Shown: positions 1 to 10,091, numbered from the stretch's first letter. The stretch: 64,000 nucleotides of DNA from Adiantum capillus-veneris (GCA_014529385.2 CM043963.1:78578412-78642411); one strand, 5' to 3'. The notes: generated by a model not told the origin, from the sequence alone. Made by a program: numbers and translations.

Positions 1-152
1 CTAACCCACTATGAAAAGTCCTATCACCTCCATTTCTCTCCTCTCTCTTTCCCCACCAACTTCTTGATAATTCCAAGCAAAAGAAATTAGATAAATTGCT
101 GAAAATCTAACCCAACCATGGTTAGAGGAGTAACCCTAGCCTTCAAAATTGG

Positions 153-160
153 TATAAAAG
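153..160 (+). promoter_or_regulatory. TATA box of the Ty3-1 LTR promoter
   Basis: TATAAAAG lies in a good TATA context inside the LTR and is repeated at 8798-8805 in the 3' LTR. Transcription would start about 25-35 bases downstream, near 185. This is an inference from position; no other core element was identified. Confidence 0.6.
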
Positions 161-818
161 GAGGGTGTAGCTAGCACAAAAAGGGGGAGCCATAAGCAAG
201 AGCACTATGCTATAGCTTGAGAAGCCAAGCTCAACCTCTCTAGAAGGAGCTCTTGAGTGGAAGCTCATTGTCTTATGCATGTGCATGTGTTGTAATAGGG
301 GATTAGCAAGGGAACTCTATGCCATTGTAAGAGAGAGAGTGATCATTCAATTGAGAGTAGGAAATCTATCATTTCTCCTACTAGTGTAAGCCCAACATTT
401 GCTGAATCAAGGAGGGTGGATTTGGACTAAGCTTGGATATTTTGTCTCCCTTCCAACGTGAAGTAATGGACAACAATGATGCGTAAGTGTCTTGGTGTTT
501 TTTGTTAAGTTCTTGATAGCTTGTCTCTGGTGTTGTCATCAATCTAGCCATAAATCCCACATACTGTAAGAGGGCGACAGGGTGGAGAGGACTCCCCTGG
601 CCTTAAGACAGTGAGTGGGGTGGCTTTTCTTGTGATGTGTTGTGGTGTAATTTACTCAAGCTATGTTGAACAAATACTAATATCACTTTGATTGGTCATG
701 ACAGATTTGTAAGAAGGTATTAGTGCAACAAACACCCCCTCCCCCTTCTCTCTCTTTCTTACATATATAATTGTGTTTGCTTGATCATGGCCGATACGTT
801 TCAAAGCAGCCCGAGCAC

Positions 819-898
<80 letters not shown>
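819..898. repeat. CT microsatellite in the 5' LTR
   Basis: A nearly pure CT run. The same site in the 3' LTR (about 9466-9502) is about 40 bases shorter, although the surrounding LTR sequence is almost identical, so the repeat changed length after insertion or during reverse transcription. Confidence 0.95.
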
Positions 899-901
<3 letters not shown>

Positions 902-1162
902 TTTTAGTGTGTGAGAGTGTTCCATTGGTGTTAGGGTTAGTGTAAATTCCTTGCTTGTTTGTGGGTTGCTTTAACGATTCTCCTCTTTTGCGTCCTAGTT
1001 CGCTCTTAAACTAGGTGGTGCCCCTTGTGTAGTTGGGATTTGGCTGGGGGTTTGTTGTTTTGGGTTGTGTTGTGTTGTGCCCCAGCCCCATTGAGCAGCA
1101 CGGGAGCCTTGAAGGGTGTCTAGAGGTTGCTCTTCTTGTTGCCCGCCCCGGACCGCCTCAAA

Positions 1163-1182
1163 TTGGTGCCCCCACGGAGGAA
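1163..1182 (+). other. Primer-binding region of Ty3-1
   Basis: Directly after the LTR end comes TTGGTGCCCCCACGGAGG. The TGG start and position fit a minus-strand primer-binding site. It is not the initiator tRNA-Met site used by other elements here, and I could not assign the tRNA. Confidence 0.6.
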
Positions 1183-1235
1183 CGGCTTGTGTATTTTTGT
1201 GTAGAATCAACCTTTAGCATAGTCAAGTAGTTTGC

Positions 1236-1448
1236 ATGAATCACGAAAATTTGAATGATCCCTTCATTCCCATTGCAAGGAAAAAGGTACACATAATTGT
1301 TAGTACGAAGTTGCAATTTCAACGTGTCATTCGTAGAATTTTAGGTCCTCTTAGGTTGGCCGAGATAAACGCTTCAGTAAATCCTTTTATTTTGCCTCTC
1401 ATTAGGTACGACCTTAGTTTGGACGTCTATATTTTTGTTTTGTTTTAA
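1236..1448 (+). CDS. Small ORF A upstream of gag, 70 aa, twin of ORF B
   Basis: An ATG-to-TAA frame of 70 codons in the leader between primer-binding region and gag. I do not recognise the family. Its last 49 residues align without gaps to the last 49 of the next small ORF with 24 identities counted by hand, including shared EI.AS.NP.ILPLI.Y and DV.IF blocks. Both are basic in the middle and hydrophobic at the C-terminus. The two are separated by 21 bases. Tat-type elements are not generally described with a duplicated small ORF ahead of gag. The conservation favours a real peptide, but expression is unproven and it could act as an upstream ORF on the gag transcript. Confidence 0.55.
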   Translation: MNHENLNDPFIPIARKKVHIIVSTKLQFQRVIRRILGPLRLAEINASVNPFILPLIRYDLSLDVYIFVLF

Positions 1449-1469
1449 GCATTAGGTCATGCATAGACC

Positions 1470-1688
1470 ATGGATAATGGCCCAGGAATAGAGGTTTTCC
1501 CCTTCCATTTCACTCCACACATTAGAATAAACATTGCAATTAGTAGGAAAATCCATTTTCAACAACGTATGGTGTTCATGTTTGGTGCCCAAAGAGTAGG
1601 AGAAATTCTCGCGTCACCAAACCCTGTCATCCTACCTCTCATTGATTATCATAGGTCATTTGATGTGAATATTTTTATTTTGTTGTAG
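1470..1688 (+). CDS. Small ORF B upstream of gag, 72 aa, twin of ORF A
   Basis: ATG-to-TAG frame of 72 codons, about 85 bases before the gag ATG. It shares about half of its last 49 residues with ORF A, without gaps, whereas the nucleotide match is patchier, which suggests an old tandem duplication kept at the protein level. The C-terminal half is hydrophobic (ILPLI then NIFILL), so a membrane or membrane-edge peptide is possible. No catalytic or metal-binding motif is visible. Function unknown. Confidence 0.55.
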   Translation: MDNGPGIEVFPFHFTPHIRINIAISRKIHFQQRMVFMFGAQRVGEILASPNPVILPLIDYHRSFDVNIFILL

Positions 1689-1772
1689 AATAGATTGCAA
1701 TTTAGAAAATATTATTGTGTAAATCTTTTAAAGAAAGAAAAAACAAAAACGCGTCACTTTGAAATCAATTCA

Positions 1773-3380
1773 ATGCAGAGCCAACGCCAAATGTCTGGAT
1801 ATCCTCTTTTCTTTGGAGAGCCTGGAGAGGATGCAGAATTATTTCTAGCAAATTTCAAGATGTCTTGCCGTATCAAGAGGATAGTAACTGATCAAGAACG
1901 TGTAGAAATGTTTGAGGTGGTCCTTAGGAAAGATGCTAGCACTTGGTTTGACTCTTTGCCTGAGGAAGTTAAAGGGAATTACACGAAAGTTTTGAATCAT
2001 TTCAAGAAATACTTCTTTGATCCCCAAAACACTCAGAAATTATGGCAAGACATTGTTTCTCATAAGCAAAAAGACTTAGATGACTACTACTTGTACAAGC
2101 AAGAGTTCCTACGTCTTTGGGCTCTATGGATACGAAATGTTGCTAACCCTGGTGATGGTGCAGAATTTTTAAAGAAGGAGAGGTTCATAGCCGGACTCTT
2201 TCCTGACCTTAAGGTAAAAGTTGAGGCGGGTGCACCTGCTACTTTTGATGTAGCTGAAACTACGGCTGCTGAGAAGTATAGGAAACTCAAGTGCTTAAGG
2301 GGAGAGTTTCCAATAGAAGGTCTTAGACCCAAAGGTAAGTCACAAGCATCAACATCTAGGGAGCTTCCTGAGGTAACGGCTGAAGTGATTGAGAAGTTAA
2401 ATGAATCTTTAAGCAGCCTGTCAATTCACCTTGCACAAGCTGTAGGTCCAAAGGGACAAGCAAAGAAGTCAGAAGAGAGAGAGCCACGAACTAGGAGAGT
2501 CTTGCAATGTTGGAATTGCGGAGAGTCTGGACATGGGATGTATAATTGTCCTTGGCCCCGTGGAGAGACAGGGAGACCTAACTTGAATTACCCAGTGATG
2601 AATGCAGGAGAAGGAGCTGGTCAACAACCAAGGCTTCTACAAAGGCCAAATGGACCAAGACCACCTCCACAAGGGGTAGAAGGAGTTCCACCTTTGCCAG
2701 ATCCAAATGTGCATGTGGTAGAGGTGACAAACTCAAATAAGGTTGACATGGAAGCAAATGGCATTAAGCGTGGCCGAGGAAAAGGTAAAGAGAAAGAGGG
2801 TGTCCCATCACAGAGTGACCATGGACAAGGCAAGAAGGCAAAGGAGACCAAGGAAGCTAAGAGGACTCGACGTCGTATCAATCTCCAAGACTTCCCTCTT
2901 GGACATGGTATGGCTCCGTACAACTTGTTGGAAGACATGAGAGGTAAGGGTCCTAATATTTCATGGCCTCAATTTCTTGCATTATGTCCACAAGTAAGGA
3001 GGGATTTAACAAGGGCAGTTAGCACTAGGAGAAAGGTAAAAGAGAGTGTGCCTGTTGTAAAAATTGCACAAGCTGAAATGAATGAGGACATTACACCGGT
3101 GCTAGACTGTTACATCAAAGGAAGATTGGTTAGGAAAGGTCTAGTGGATGGGGGTGCACAAATTTGCATCATGACAGAGGGACTCATGCAAAGACTAGGC
3201 ATGCACATCCATGAGACACCTGAAATCAAAGTCAAGATGGCAAACAATAGCAAGGCTAGGTGTGTAGGCATTTGTAAAAATGTCTTTGTAGAGGCCTTTG
3301 GCATTAAGAAAGCGGTGGATTTTTATGTTATGTCGACCAAGGGAAGTGGTTATCCATTTATCCTAGGAGACCATGGCTAA
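1773..3380 (+). CDS. gag: Ty3-1 gag and aspartic protease (535 aa)
   Basis: The first ATG of this open frame is at 1773; the upstream in-frame stretch starts only with TTG. The N-terminal half is a retrotransposon capsid domain (GYPLFFGEPGEDAELFLANF onward). A CX2CX4HX4C zinc knuckle (CWNCGESGHGMYNC) follows near residue 250, then a Lys/Arg/Pro-rich linker, then a pepsin-like retroviral protease whose active site reads VDGGAQI, i.e. DGGA in place of the usual D-S/T-G-A. The frame ends after ILGDHG, in the middle of a motif normally continuous into RT. The ATG of pol overlaps the stop by one base (TAATG). Confidence 0.9.
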   Translation: MQSQRQMSGYPLFFGEPGEDAELFLANFKMSCRIKRIVTDQERVEMFEVVLRKDASTWFDSLPEEVKGNYTKVLNHFKKYFFDPQNTQKLWQDIVSHKQKDLDDYYLYKQEFLRLWALWIRNVANPGDGAEFLKKERFIAGLFPDLKVKVEAGAPATFDVAETTAAEKYRKLKCLRGEFPIEGLRPKGKSQASTSRELPEVTAEVIEKLNESLSSLSIHLAQAVGPKGQAKKSEEREPRTRRVLQCWNCGESGHGMYNCPWPRGETGRPNLNYPVMNAGEGAGQQPRLLQRPNGPRPPPQGVEGVPPLPDPNVHVVEVTNSNKVDMEANGIKRGRGKGKEKEGVPSQSDHGQGKKAKETKEAKRTRRRINLQDFPLGHGMAPYNLLEDMRGKGPNISWPQFLALCPQVRRDLTRAVSTRRKVKESVPVVKIAQAEMNEDITPVLDCYIKGRLVRKGLVDGGAQICIMTEGLMQRLGMHIHETPEIKVKMANNSKARCVGICKNVFVEAFGIKKAVDFYVMSTKGSGYPFILGDHG

Positions 3381-6300
3381 TGAAAATGCGAGCTTTGCAG
3401 GATTGGGAGAGTGGGAAATTAATTTGCAGGAATGACAATCATAAGAAGGTTGTCTTTGACATGAAGGAGCAACGCCAAGAGGAGCTCCATGAAGAATCAT
3501 CTCAAAGTGAGACGGAAGAAGGTTGGACCGATAGCACTTCAGAAGAAGAAAGTAGCGGCAGCATTACTGAAGAGGAGTCTTCCATCGAAGTCATGGGGGT
3601 AAGGTTTAAGCCAAGCAACCAAGAGACCTCTTGTCAAGGCTTGGAGGAGGTAGGTCCTCAAGAGAACGAAGGTGTTCAAGATGAAGGGATGCTGGAAGGT
3701 ATGCTATCAACAACACTTACAAAGGATGAAAGAGAGGAGTTCAAATGTGTGCTAAGGAAGTTTCCTAGGCTTTTTGCTAAAGACTACACCGACGTGCGTG
3801 GGGTAGATGTTGTTCAACACAAGATTGAGTTAAAGCCTGAGGCCACACCTAAAGCTCAGAAGCTACGAAGGCTAGGAGTTATAAAGGAACAGGCTCTACT
3901 CAAGGAGTTAAGAAAGCTTCTAGCAGCAGGTTTCATTTATCCAGTGGAGAATTCAGAGTGGGTCTCTCCTGTTGTTGTCACTCCTAAGAAAAATGGCAAG
4001 TGGAGGGTGTGTGTGGATTACCGTCCCCTCAATGAGGCAACAAAGAGATATCACTTTCCCCTCCCATTTCAGGATGAGATACTAAATGAAGTAGCTGGTC
4101 ATGAGAAGTACACTGTGTGTGATGGCTACTCGGGTTACTTTCAAATAGGTATCGCATTGGAGGATCAATTGAAAACAACCTTTATCACTCCTTGGGGTTG
4201 TTATGCTTTTAGAGTCATGCCATTTGGCCTGACAAATGCTCCTGCAACTTTCCAACGCTTCATGAACATGGTGTTTCAAGCATTCTTTGGAAAGTCCATT
4301 AGGGTTTTTATTGATGATTTTTGCATTTATAGCTCAAAATCATTGCATCTACAAAGGGTAGAAGAAGGTTTAAAGAAGCTCTATGACATGGGAGGTCAAC
4401 TCAACCCCGACAAGTGTCACATAGCTGAGGATGAAGTGATCTTGCTTGGTCACAAGGTTTCCTATAAAGGCATTGAGGTGGATCCTTCAAAGGCAAAGGC
4501 TCTTATTGAGCTCCCATCACCGAAGAGTCTTAAGGAGGTCATCTCTTTCATTCAGAAGGTGAAGTATATGTCATGCTTCATTCACTTAGCCTCGGAGTTG
4601 CTTCATCCTTTGCAAAAGTTGACACAACAAGTAGAATTTGCATGGTCTGATGAGCTTGAAGAGTATTTTTGTAACATTAAAGTCATTTTGTCAGAGCTAC
4701 CAACACTCATGCCTCCTTGTTGGGAGTACACATTCTTTGTTAGCTCTAGTGTTGGAAGGGAAACAATTGGTGCTGTGTTGCTACAACAAGATCTCCACAG
4801 TACAAGGATGCGACCCATCTACTTTGCTAGTAGGGTCATGAATGCTTTGGAGAGAGACTACACAGAAGCAGAACTCATGATGCTTTCTCTCATGTTTGCG
4901 GTGAGAAAGTTTAGATCCTACCTGCTACCAAAACCTTTTGTAATTCTCACTGCAGAGAATTTGTTCCCTTGGGTGTCATCTCAAATGAATCTTAGTACTA
5001 GGATCTCAAAGTGGATTATGGAGTTGCAAGAGTTTCAATACTCTTTCAAGGTAGAAGATAGTGTGCGTGCACAATTGGCAGGGATTCTCACTTATAGGGT
5101 GCATGAAAAGGAGATTAAGGTGCCTGAAGTAAAGACCCTACCATTACCACCACCAAAAAGTATTCCTAATGCTTTTACCTTGTTCTTTGATGGAGCTTTT
5201 CGTCGAGCCACAGAAAAAGCAGGGGGAGGGCTAGTGTTGCTCAACCCAAGTGGAGAGGTGGTCATGAAAGAGAAGTTCAATCTACCAAGTTCAGCTAGCA
5301 ACAATGAAGCAGAATATGACACACTACTTCATGGTTTAAAAATATGCATTGGCCATGGTATACAACGTCTCATGGTAAAAGGCGATGCACTTCTCATTGT
5401 GAAGCAGATTTTAGGCATTTGGGCATGCAAAAATGAAAGACTAAGGGCCAAAGTTCATACCATCCGTAGGCTATTTAATCAATTTGAGGAGGTGCAATTA
5501 TATCATATTCCTAGGAAACAAAATGAAGATGCTGATTTACTTGCACAACAAGCCGTTGCATGTGTAAAGAAAGAAGTGCAGGTCATCATGGTGGCGACTG
5601 CTGTGAAGCAACCGAGGTACCAGGGATTGGAGTCATTGGCTCCCATCATTGGCTACATTTTGGAGGTTGAGTTTCCACAAGACTTCACGAAGGCTCAGAA
5701 GAGGAGACTCATGAAGAAGGCAAGCGCATATCTCTTCCTAGAAGGCTCCCTCTATCAAAGAGGGAGGGATCAAGTATGCAGAAGAGTACCAACTATTGAG
5801 GAAATTCCAGCCATTCTAAAAGGTTTGCATGAAGAAGCATGTGGTGGTCATTTTGCCCAAGAATTAACTGTGAAGAAGATTTTGCTTGCGGGGTATGTTT
5901 GGCCAAGTCTGCATGTGGATGTCCAACATTGGTGTAAAAGTTGTCACAATTGTCAGGTAAATGGGAATAGAAGATTGGTTTATGGTCCAAGGCAAATCGT
6001 GCTTGCAAATGGACCGTTTGAAAAGTGGGGCATTGATGCTATGGGTCCTCTGCCTAGGACAAAAAATGGTAAACTCTACATTCTAGTGGCTATAGACTAT
6101 ATGACTAGGTGGGTGGAAGCACAGAGTGTGGCAAAGGTAAATGAGAAGACAGTGAGCAAATTCGTCTACACTCACATTTGTTGTAGATTTGGCACACCTT
6201 TGGAGATTGTTTCTGATAATGATCCAGGGTTTAGAAAGGGATTGCTCACAGAAGTCTGTGAAGAACTTCACATTCTACATCGTCACAATACACCCTACTA

Positions 6301-7045
6301 TCCCCAATCAAATGGTTTGGTAGAAAAAGCTAATGGTGTCATTGCAGGCATCATTAGAAAGATGGTGAAAAACAAGACAAAGTTGTGGGATGACTTCTTG
6401 GATGGTGCCTTGTGGGCGTATCGAACCACATATAGGGAAGCCACGGAGTTCACACCATTTCACTTGGTCTATGGTCAAGAGGCTTTACAGCCAATTGAGC
6501 TAAACATTCCAACAATGCGACTTCATGGAAAATCAGCACAAGATGATCAAGAAGCATGGATGGATCGACTTCTTACCTTAGCTGAGCTTGAGTGGAAAAG
6601 AGAAGCAGCATACGAGTGCTATAAGAGGAAAGCCACACAGACAAAGGAGAAGCTTGACAAGAAACTGAAGGACAAAGGCATCAATGAAGGAGATCTTGTG
6701 CTAAGGTATGACAATCGACTCGATAACCGTTTTGATGCCAAATTTGAAACAAGATGGCAGGGGCCATACATAGTCAAGAAGGCTTTCAATTCAAGTTACT
6801 ATCAACTTATGGACTTGAATGGGAAAGAGCACTCCAGGAAGGTAAACGGCTATCGCTTGAAGCCTTACTTGAGTCGCCTTCTACCAAAGGATCTACCAGA
6901 GCAAAAGGCAACTATCCCATGTAAGTATTGTTCCATGAAGCATGAGTGTAACACAAACCAAAATTCCAAGGGGCCAAACAATGAAGATCTTGTCAAGGAC
7001 TCTGAAGCACTCTCTTTGGAAAAGATTCTTTATGATGGTACATGA
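3380..7045 (+). CDS. pol: Ty3-1 pol: RT, RNase H, archaeal-type RNase H, integrase (1221 aa)
   Basis: After an acidic linker come the RT motifs: VCVDYRPLN, the first catalytic Asp in [21 protein letters not shown], and the active site FIDDF in place of YXDD. A first RNase H follows in which LTAENLF stands at the usual TDH position, so it looks degenerate. The second, archaeal-type RNase H (from FFDGAF) has D, NNEAEYD, KGDALL and EDAD, the expected acidic residues. Integrase has an HHCC finger (HEEACGGH to CKSCHNC) and a D,D-35-E core (GIDAMGP, SDNDPGF, NGLVEKANG). There is no chromodomain. The frame has no internal stop. It begins one frame off the protease, so full-length product needs frameshifting or reinitiation. 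Confidence 0.93.
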   Translation: MKMRALQDWESGKLICRNDNHKKVVFDMKEQRQEELHEESSQSETEEGWTDSTSEEESSGSITEEESSIEVMGVRFKPSNQETSCQGLEEVGPQENEGVQDEGMLEGMLSTTLTKDEREEFKCVLRKFPRLFAKDYTDVRGVDVVQHKIELKPEATPKAQKLRRLGVIKEQALLKELRKLLAAGFIYPVENSEWVSPVVVTPKKNGKWRVCVDYRPLNEATKRYHFPLPFQDEILNEVAGHEKYTVCDGYSGYFQIGIALEDQLKTTFITPWGCYAFRVMPFGLTNAPATFQRFMNMVFQAFFGKSIRVFIDDFCIYSSKSLHLQRVEEGLKKLYDMGGQLNPDKCHIAEDEVILLGHKVSYKGIEVDPSKAKALIELPSPKSLKEVISFIQKVKYMSCFIHLASELLHPLQKLTQQVEFAWSDELEEYFCNIKVILSELPTLMPPCWEYTFFVSSSVGRETIGAVLLQQDLHSTRMRPIYFASRVMNALERDYTEAELMMLSLMFAVRKFRSYLLPKPFVILTAENLFPWVSSQMNLSTRISKWIMELQEFQYSFKVEDSVRAQLAGILTYRVHEKEIKVPEVKTLPLPPPKSIPNAFTLFFDGAFRRATEKAGGGLVLLNPSGEVVMKEKFNLPSSASNNEAEYDTLLHGLKICIGHGIQRLMVKGDALLIVKQILGIWACKNERLRAKVHTIRRLFNQFEEVQLYHIPRKQNEDADLLAQQAVACVKKEVQVIMVATAVKQPRYQGLESLAPIIGYILEVEFPQDFTKAQKRRLMKKASAYLFLEGSLYQRGRDQVCRRVPTIEEIPAILKGLHEEACGGHFAQELTVKKILLAGYVWPSLHVDVQHWCKSCHNCQVNGNRRLVYGPRQIVLANGPFEKWGIDAMGPLPRTKNGKLYILVAIDYMTRWVEAQSVAKVNEKTVSKFVYTHICCRFGTPLEIVSDNDPGFRKGLLTEVCEELHILHRHNTPYYPQSNGLVEKANGVIAGIIRKMVKNKTKLWDDFLDGALWAYRTTYREATEFTPFHLVYGQEALQPIELNIPTMRLHGKSAQDDQEAWMDRLLTLAELEWKREAAYECYKRKATQTKEKLDKKLKDKGINEGDLVLRYDNRLDNRFDAKFETRWQGPYIVKKAFNSSYYQLMDLNGKEHSRKVNGYRLKPYLSRLLPKDLPEQKATIPCKYCSMKHECNTNQNSKGPNNEDLVKDSEALSLEKILYDGT

Positions 7046-7060
7046 ATATACCATCATCCT

Positions 7061-7069
7061 GGGGGAGGG
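7061..7069 (+). other. Polypurine tract of Ty3-1
   Basis: GGGGGAGGG, just before the inferred 3' LTR start at TGATAGCC, would prime plus-strand DNA synthesis. Confidence 0.75.
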
Positions 7070-7073
7070 CTAA

Positions 7074-9463
7074 TGATAGCCATTTTTCGGCTCTCTGTGA
7101 TTGCCATAGTGAGTTATCCCCCCCTATCAAATCACTCAAACACTGTGGTTACCCTCACCCTTTCACTGTATATAGGTGCGTGTGAGTTAGGGGACTTTTC
7201 CCATATCTCCTTACTGAAATAAAAAACCCTCAATTAGCTAGTCATTGGGATAGTTGAGCCAAAAAAATAAAAAATATAAAAAGTATAAGTATATTATGGC
7301 CCATGCGTATGTAAATATTTCTTTGTATATAGGGCCTAAATAAAAGATTTTTTCATAATTATTTTGGTATTTATTTAAATATTTCTACCTAGGTGTGTGT
7401 TATTTATGCTCTGTACATTGCCTCACCATTACCACAATTTTTCTTACCATTTTTCATACTCTTTATTCCATATAGAAATATTTTCATGTAAGCTTCTCTT
7501 ATATTTGGTGTAACTCCACCCCAACAAAAATCCAAAAAAACTAGTTTTATTTATGTGTATATTTTTTCACTATTGTGATTTTTCCCTTCCTACATCTATT
7601 TTGTTTTGTTTTAAAAAAAATAAATAAATTAGAACACCAAAAATATTTATCTTTTAATGGTAGCCTCATAAGGAGAGAGATCTCTTTTGACCCCTTTATA
7701 TTTTTTCCACTTATATTATTTATATTTGACATGTACATATTTTTTAGACCCCTCAATATTTGATTTTCTTAGTTGTACTATTCACTTATATCATGATCTC
7801 AACAATATCTTCAATTATAGACCTACCAAATAAGGTCAAGGGTAGGTGGCATGCATACATGCACTATGGAGGGCTCACTCTTGGAGGTATTCAAAAGAAT
7901 CATCCAAAGAAGGACCCCACAAGGACCTTGTGCAGTGGAAAAAAACGGTCGGTTTTGCTGAATTTTTAAAATCACTTGATCTCCGAATTTGAAAAGGTGA
8001 TACAAACAAAAGTTGTAGCTCGTGGGCTGAACTTTGGCCTCAAATTTTTTCATATTTTTTTGAGCTACGAGCTGTGAGCTATGATTTTATTAGTGGACCC
8101 CAGTTTTCCCATGCTATGCAGCCACACTCTCTCTTCCACTTTATCATTTTCCTCTTTCACACACACTTCTCCACTCATCATCCCCACCTCTCTCACCACT
8201 CCTCTCTGCACCCTACTCACCTTCTCCTCAACCTTGAAGAATAAGAGAAACCATGGTGAACTCATACCTCCCACACACAATTCCATTCCAAAATTGACCA
8301 CCTAGTCTCATTTTTCCTCCTCCAAATTACCCATATCTTTAAAAAAAAACCACAAAATTCAGCCTCTTCTCTTAAAAGACAGCATCATGGTGGTTGATTA
8401 CTCAGCTTCAATTACCTTATCTCTCAAGGAAGGTCAAGAGTGGAGAAAAAATGTACCGTCAAAGCTAGTGGACCGTCAACAAGCGTCAAAATTGGCCCTA
8501 CTCAAGACACTTGGAGCATCAACCTTGTAAGAAATCCACCTTTTCTTACCTCTTAAGAGTTTTTCTTCCTTATTTGTATCCTACATGGATACTCCCATTG
8601 TAAATATTCAATTCCATTTGTAAATTAATACTAACTCTATTAACACTAACCCACTATGAAAAGTCCTATCACCTCCATTTCTCTCCTCTCTCTTTCCCCA
8701 CCAACTTCTTGATAATTCCAAGCAAAAGAAATTAGATAAATTGCTGAAAATCTAACCCAACCATGGTTAGAGGAGTAACCCTAGCCTTCAAAATTGGTAT
8801 AAAAGGAGGGTGTAGCTAGCACAAAAAGGGGGAGCCATAAGCAAGAGCACTATGCTATAGCTTGAGAAGCCAAGCTCAACCTCTCTAGAAGGAGCTCTTG
8901 AGTGGAAGCTCATTGTCTTATGCATGTGCATGTGTTGTAATAGGGGATTAGCAAGGGAACTCTATGCCATTGTAAGAGAGAGAGTGATCATTCAATTGAG
9001 AGTAGGAAATCTATCATTTCTCCTACTAGTGTAAGCCCAACATTTGCTGAATCAAGGAGGGCGGATTTGGACTAAGCTTGGATATTTTGTCTCCCTTCCA
9101 ACGTGAAGTAATGGACAACAATGATGCGTAAGTGTCTTGGTGTTTTTTGTTAAGTTCTTGATAGCTTGTCTCTGGTGTTGTCATCAATCTAGCAATAAAT
9201 CCCACATACTGTAAGAGGGCGACAGGGTGGAGAGGACTCCCCTGGCCTTAAGACAGTGAGTGGGGTGGCTTTTCTTGTGATGTGTTGTGGTGTAATTTAC
9301 TCAAGCTATGTTGAACAAATACTAATATCACTTTGATTGGTCATGACAGATTTGTAAGAAGGTATTAGTGCAACAAACACCCCCTCCCCCTTCTCTCTCT
9401 TTCTTACATATATAATTGTGTTTGCTTGATCATGGCCGATACGTTTCAAAGCAGCCCGAGCAC

Positions 9464-9506
<43 letters not shown>

Positions 9507-9765
9507 TTTTAGTGTGTGAGAGTGTTCCATTGGTGTTAGGGTTAGTGTAAATTCCTTGCTTGTTTGTGGGTTGCTTTAACGATTCTCCTCTTTTGCGTCC
9601 TAGTTCGCTCTTAAACTAGGTGGTGCCCCTTGTGTAGTTGGGATTTGGCTGGGGGTTTGTTGTTTTGGGTTGTGTTGTGTTGTGCCCCAGCCCCATTGAG
9701 CAGCACGGGAGCCTTGAAGGGTGTCTAGAGGTTGCTCTTCTTGTTGCCCGCCCCGGACCGCCTCA
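7074..9765 (+). repeat. 3' LTR of Ty3-1 (about 2.69 kb)
   Basis: Starts TGATAGCC after the polypurine tract and ends CCGCCTCA, giving TG...CA termini. 8646-9765 duplicates the window start. The first 1.57 kb is AT-rich with short ORFs that have no recognisable motifs; I see no gene in it. It holds the second TATA box (8798-8805) and the shorter CT repeat. Confidence 0.88.
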
Positions 9766-9767
9766 CT

Positions 9768-9937
9768 ACGTGGGGCACTAAAAGGTGGAAAGTGGTTGCA
9801 TTGATGGCTCTATAGGAAGCAGCAGAGGACTTGCTACTTGAGTACTTCAGTGACATGACCATTGTAGTAGCCCATGCCCACAGGGTGATTGTAATGGACA
9901 AAGATAGTGAGACACTACAAGGGTTAGGTGGAGGTAT
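9768..9937 (+). pseudogene. Histone H3 / CENH3-like histone-fold fragment
   Basis: Read in the frame with AGG TGG AAA at 9783, the translation gives RWK..ALMAL, a TAG stop, EAAEDLLLEYFSDM, then HAHRV..MDKD and LGGG. This follows the last two helices of histone H3 in order, and agrees best with plant centromeric H3 (RW...AL.AL.EAAED, FSD, HA.RV..M.KD, LGG). The TAG (about 9813-9815) stands where H3 has a conserved CAG-encoded Gln, so one transition explains it. The Ty3-1 LTR directly abuts the fragment, so any N-terminal tail would lie left of the retrotransposon. The alignment is from memory and needs a search. Confidence 0.6.
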
Positions 9938-10091
9938 GACAAACTGGTGGTCCCCAATGTCTGCAGGGATAAGAAAATGAGGAAAATTTTGCTATACCCC
10001 CCTGAGCTATTGCCACAAATCACAGTTGTAGATGTCACACATGATGTGAATACAAGGGCAAGGGCAGACGGTTGCTCGCCAAACAGAGGAC

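Larger units (their letters stand above)
1..1160 (+). repeat. 5' LTR of Ty3-1 (3' portion only)
   Basis: Matches 8646-9765 almost base for base with an offset of 8645. Differences seen are T versus C near 415/9060, C versus A near 550/9194, and about 40 extra bases of CT repeat here. It ends at CCGCCTCA, directly before the primer-binding region. By comparison with the 3' copy, about 1.57 kb of this LTR lies off the left edge. Confidence 0.95.
1..9765 (+). mobile_element. Ty3-1, young Tat-like Ty3/gypsy retrotransposon
   Basis: Two long direct repeats (1-1160 and 8646-9765, the latter inside a longer LTR starting near 7074) flank a primer-binding region, gag-protease and pol reading frames, and a polypurine tract. 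The 5' LTR is cut by the window's left edge. By eye the overlapping 1.1 kb of the two LTRs differs by only two substitutions plus CT-repeat length, so insertion was very recent. Pol order (RT, RNase H, a second archaeal-type RNase H, integrase, no chromodomain) is that of the Tat lineage. The five bases after the 3' LTR are CTACG; the matching target duplication would lie off the window. Confidence 0.93.

Noticed and set aside
1033-1230. Plus-strand 65-aa frame across the LTR/primer junction
   Set aside because: Crosses the LTR end without motif and has no counterpart like ORFs A and B.
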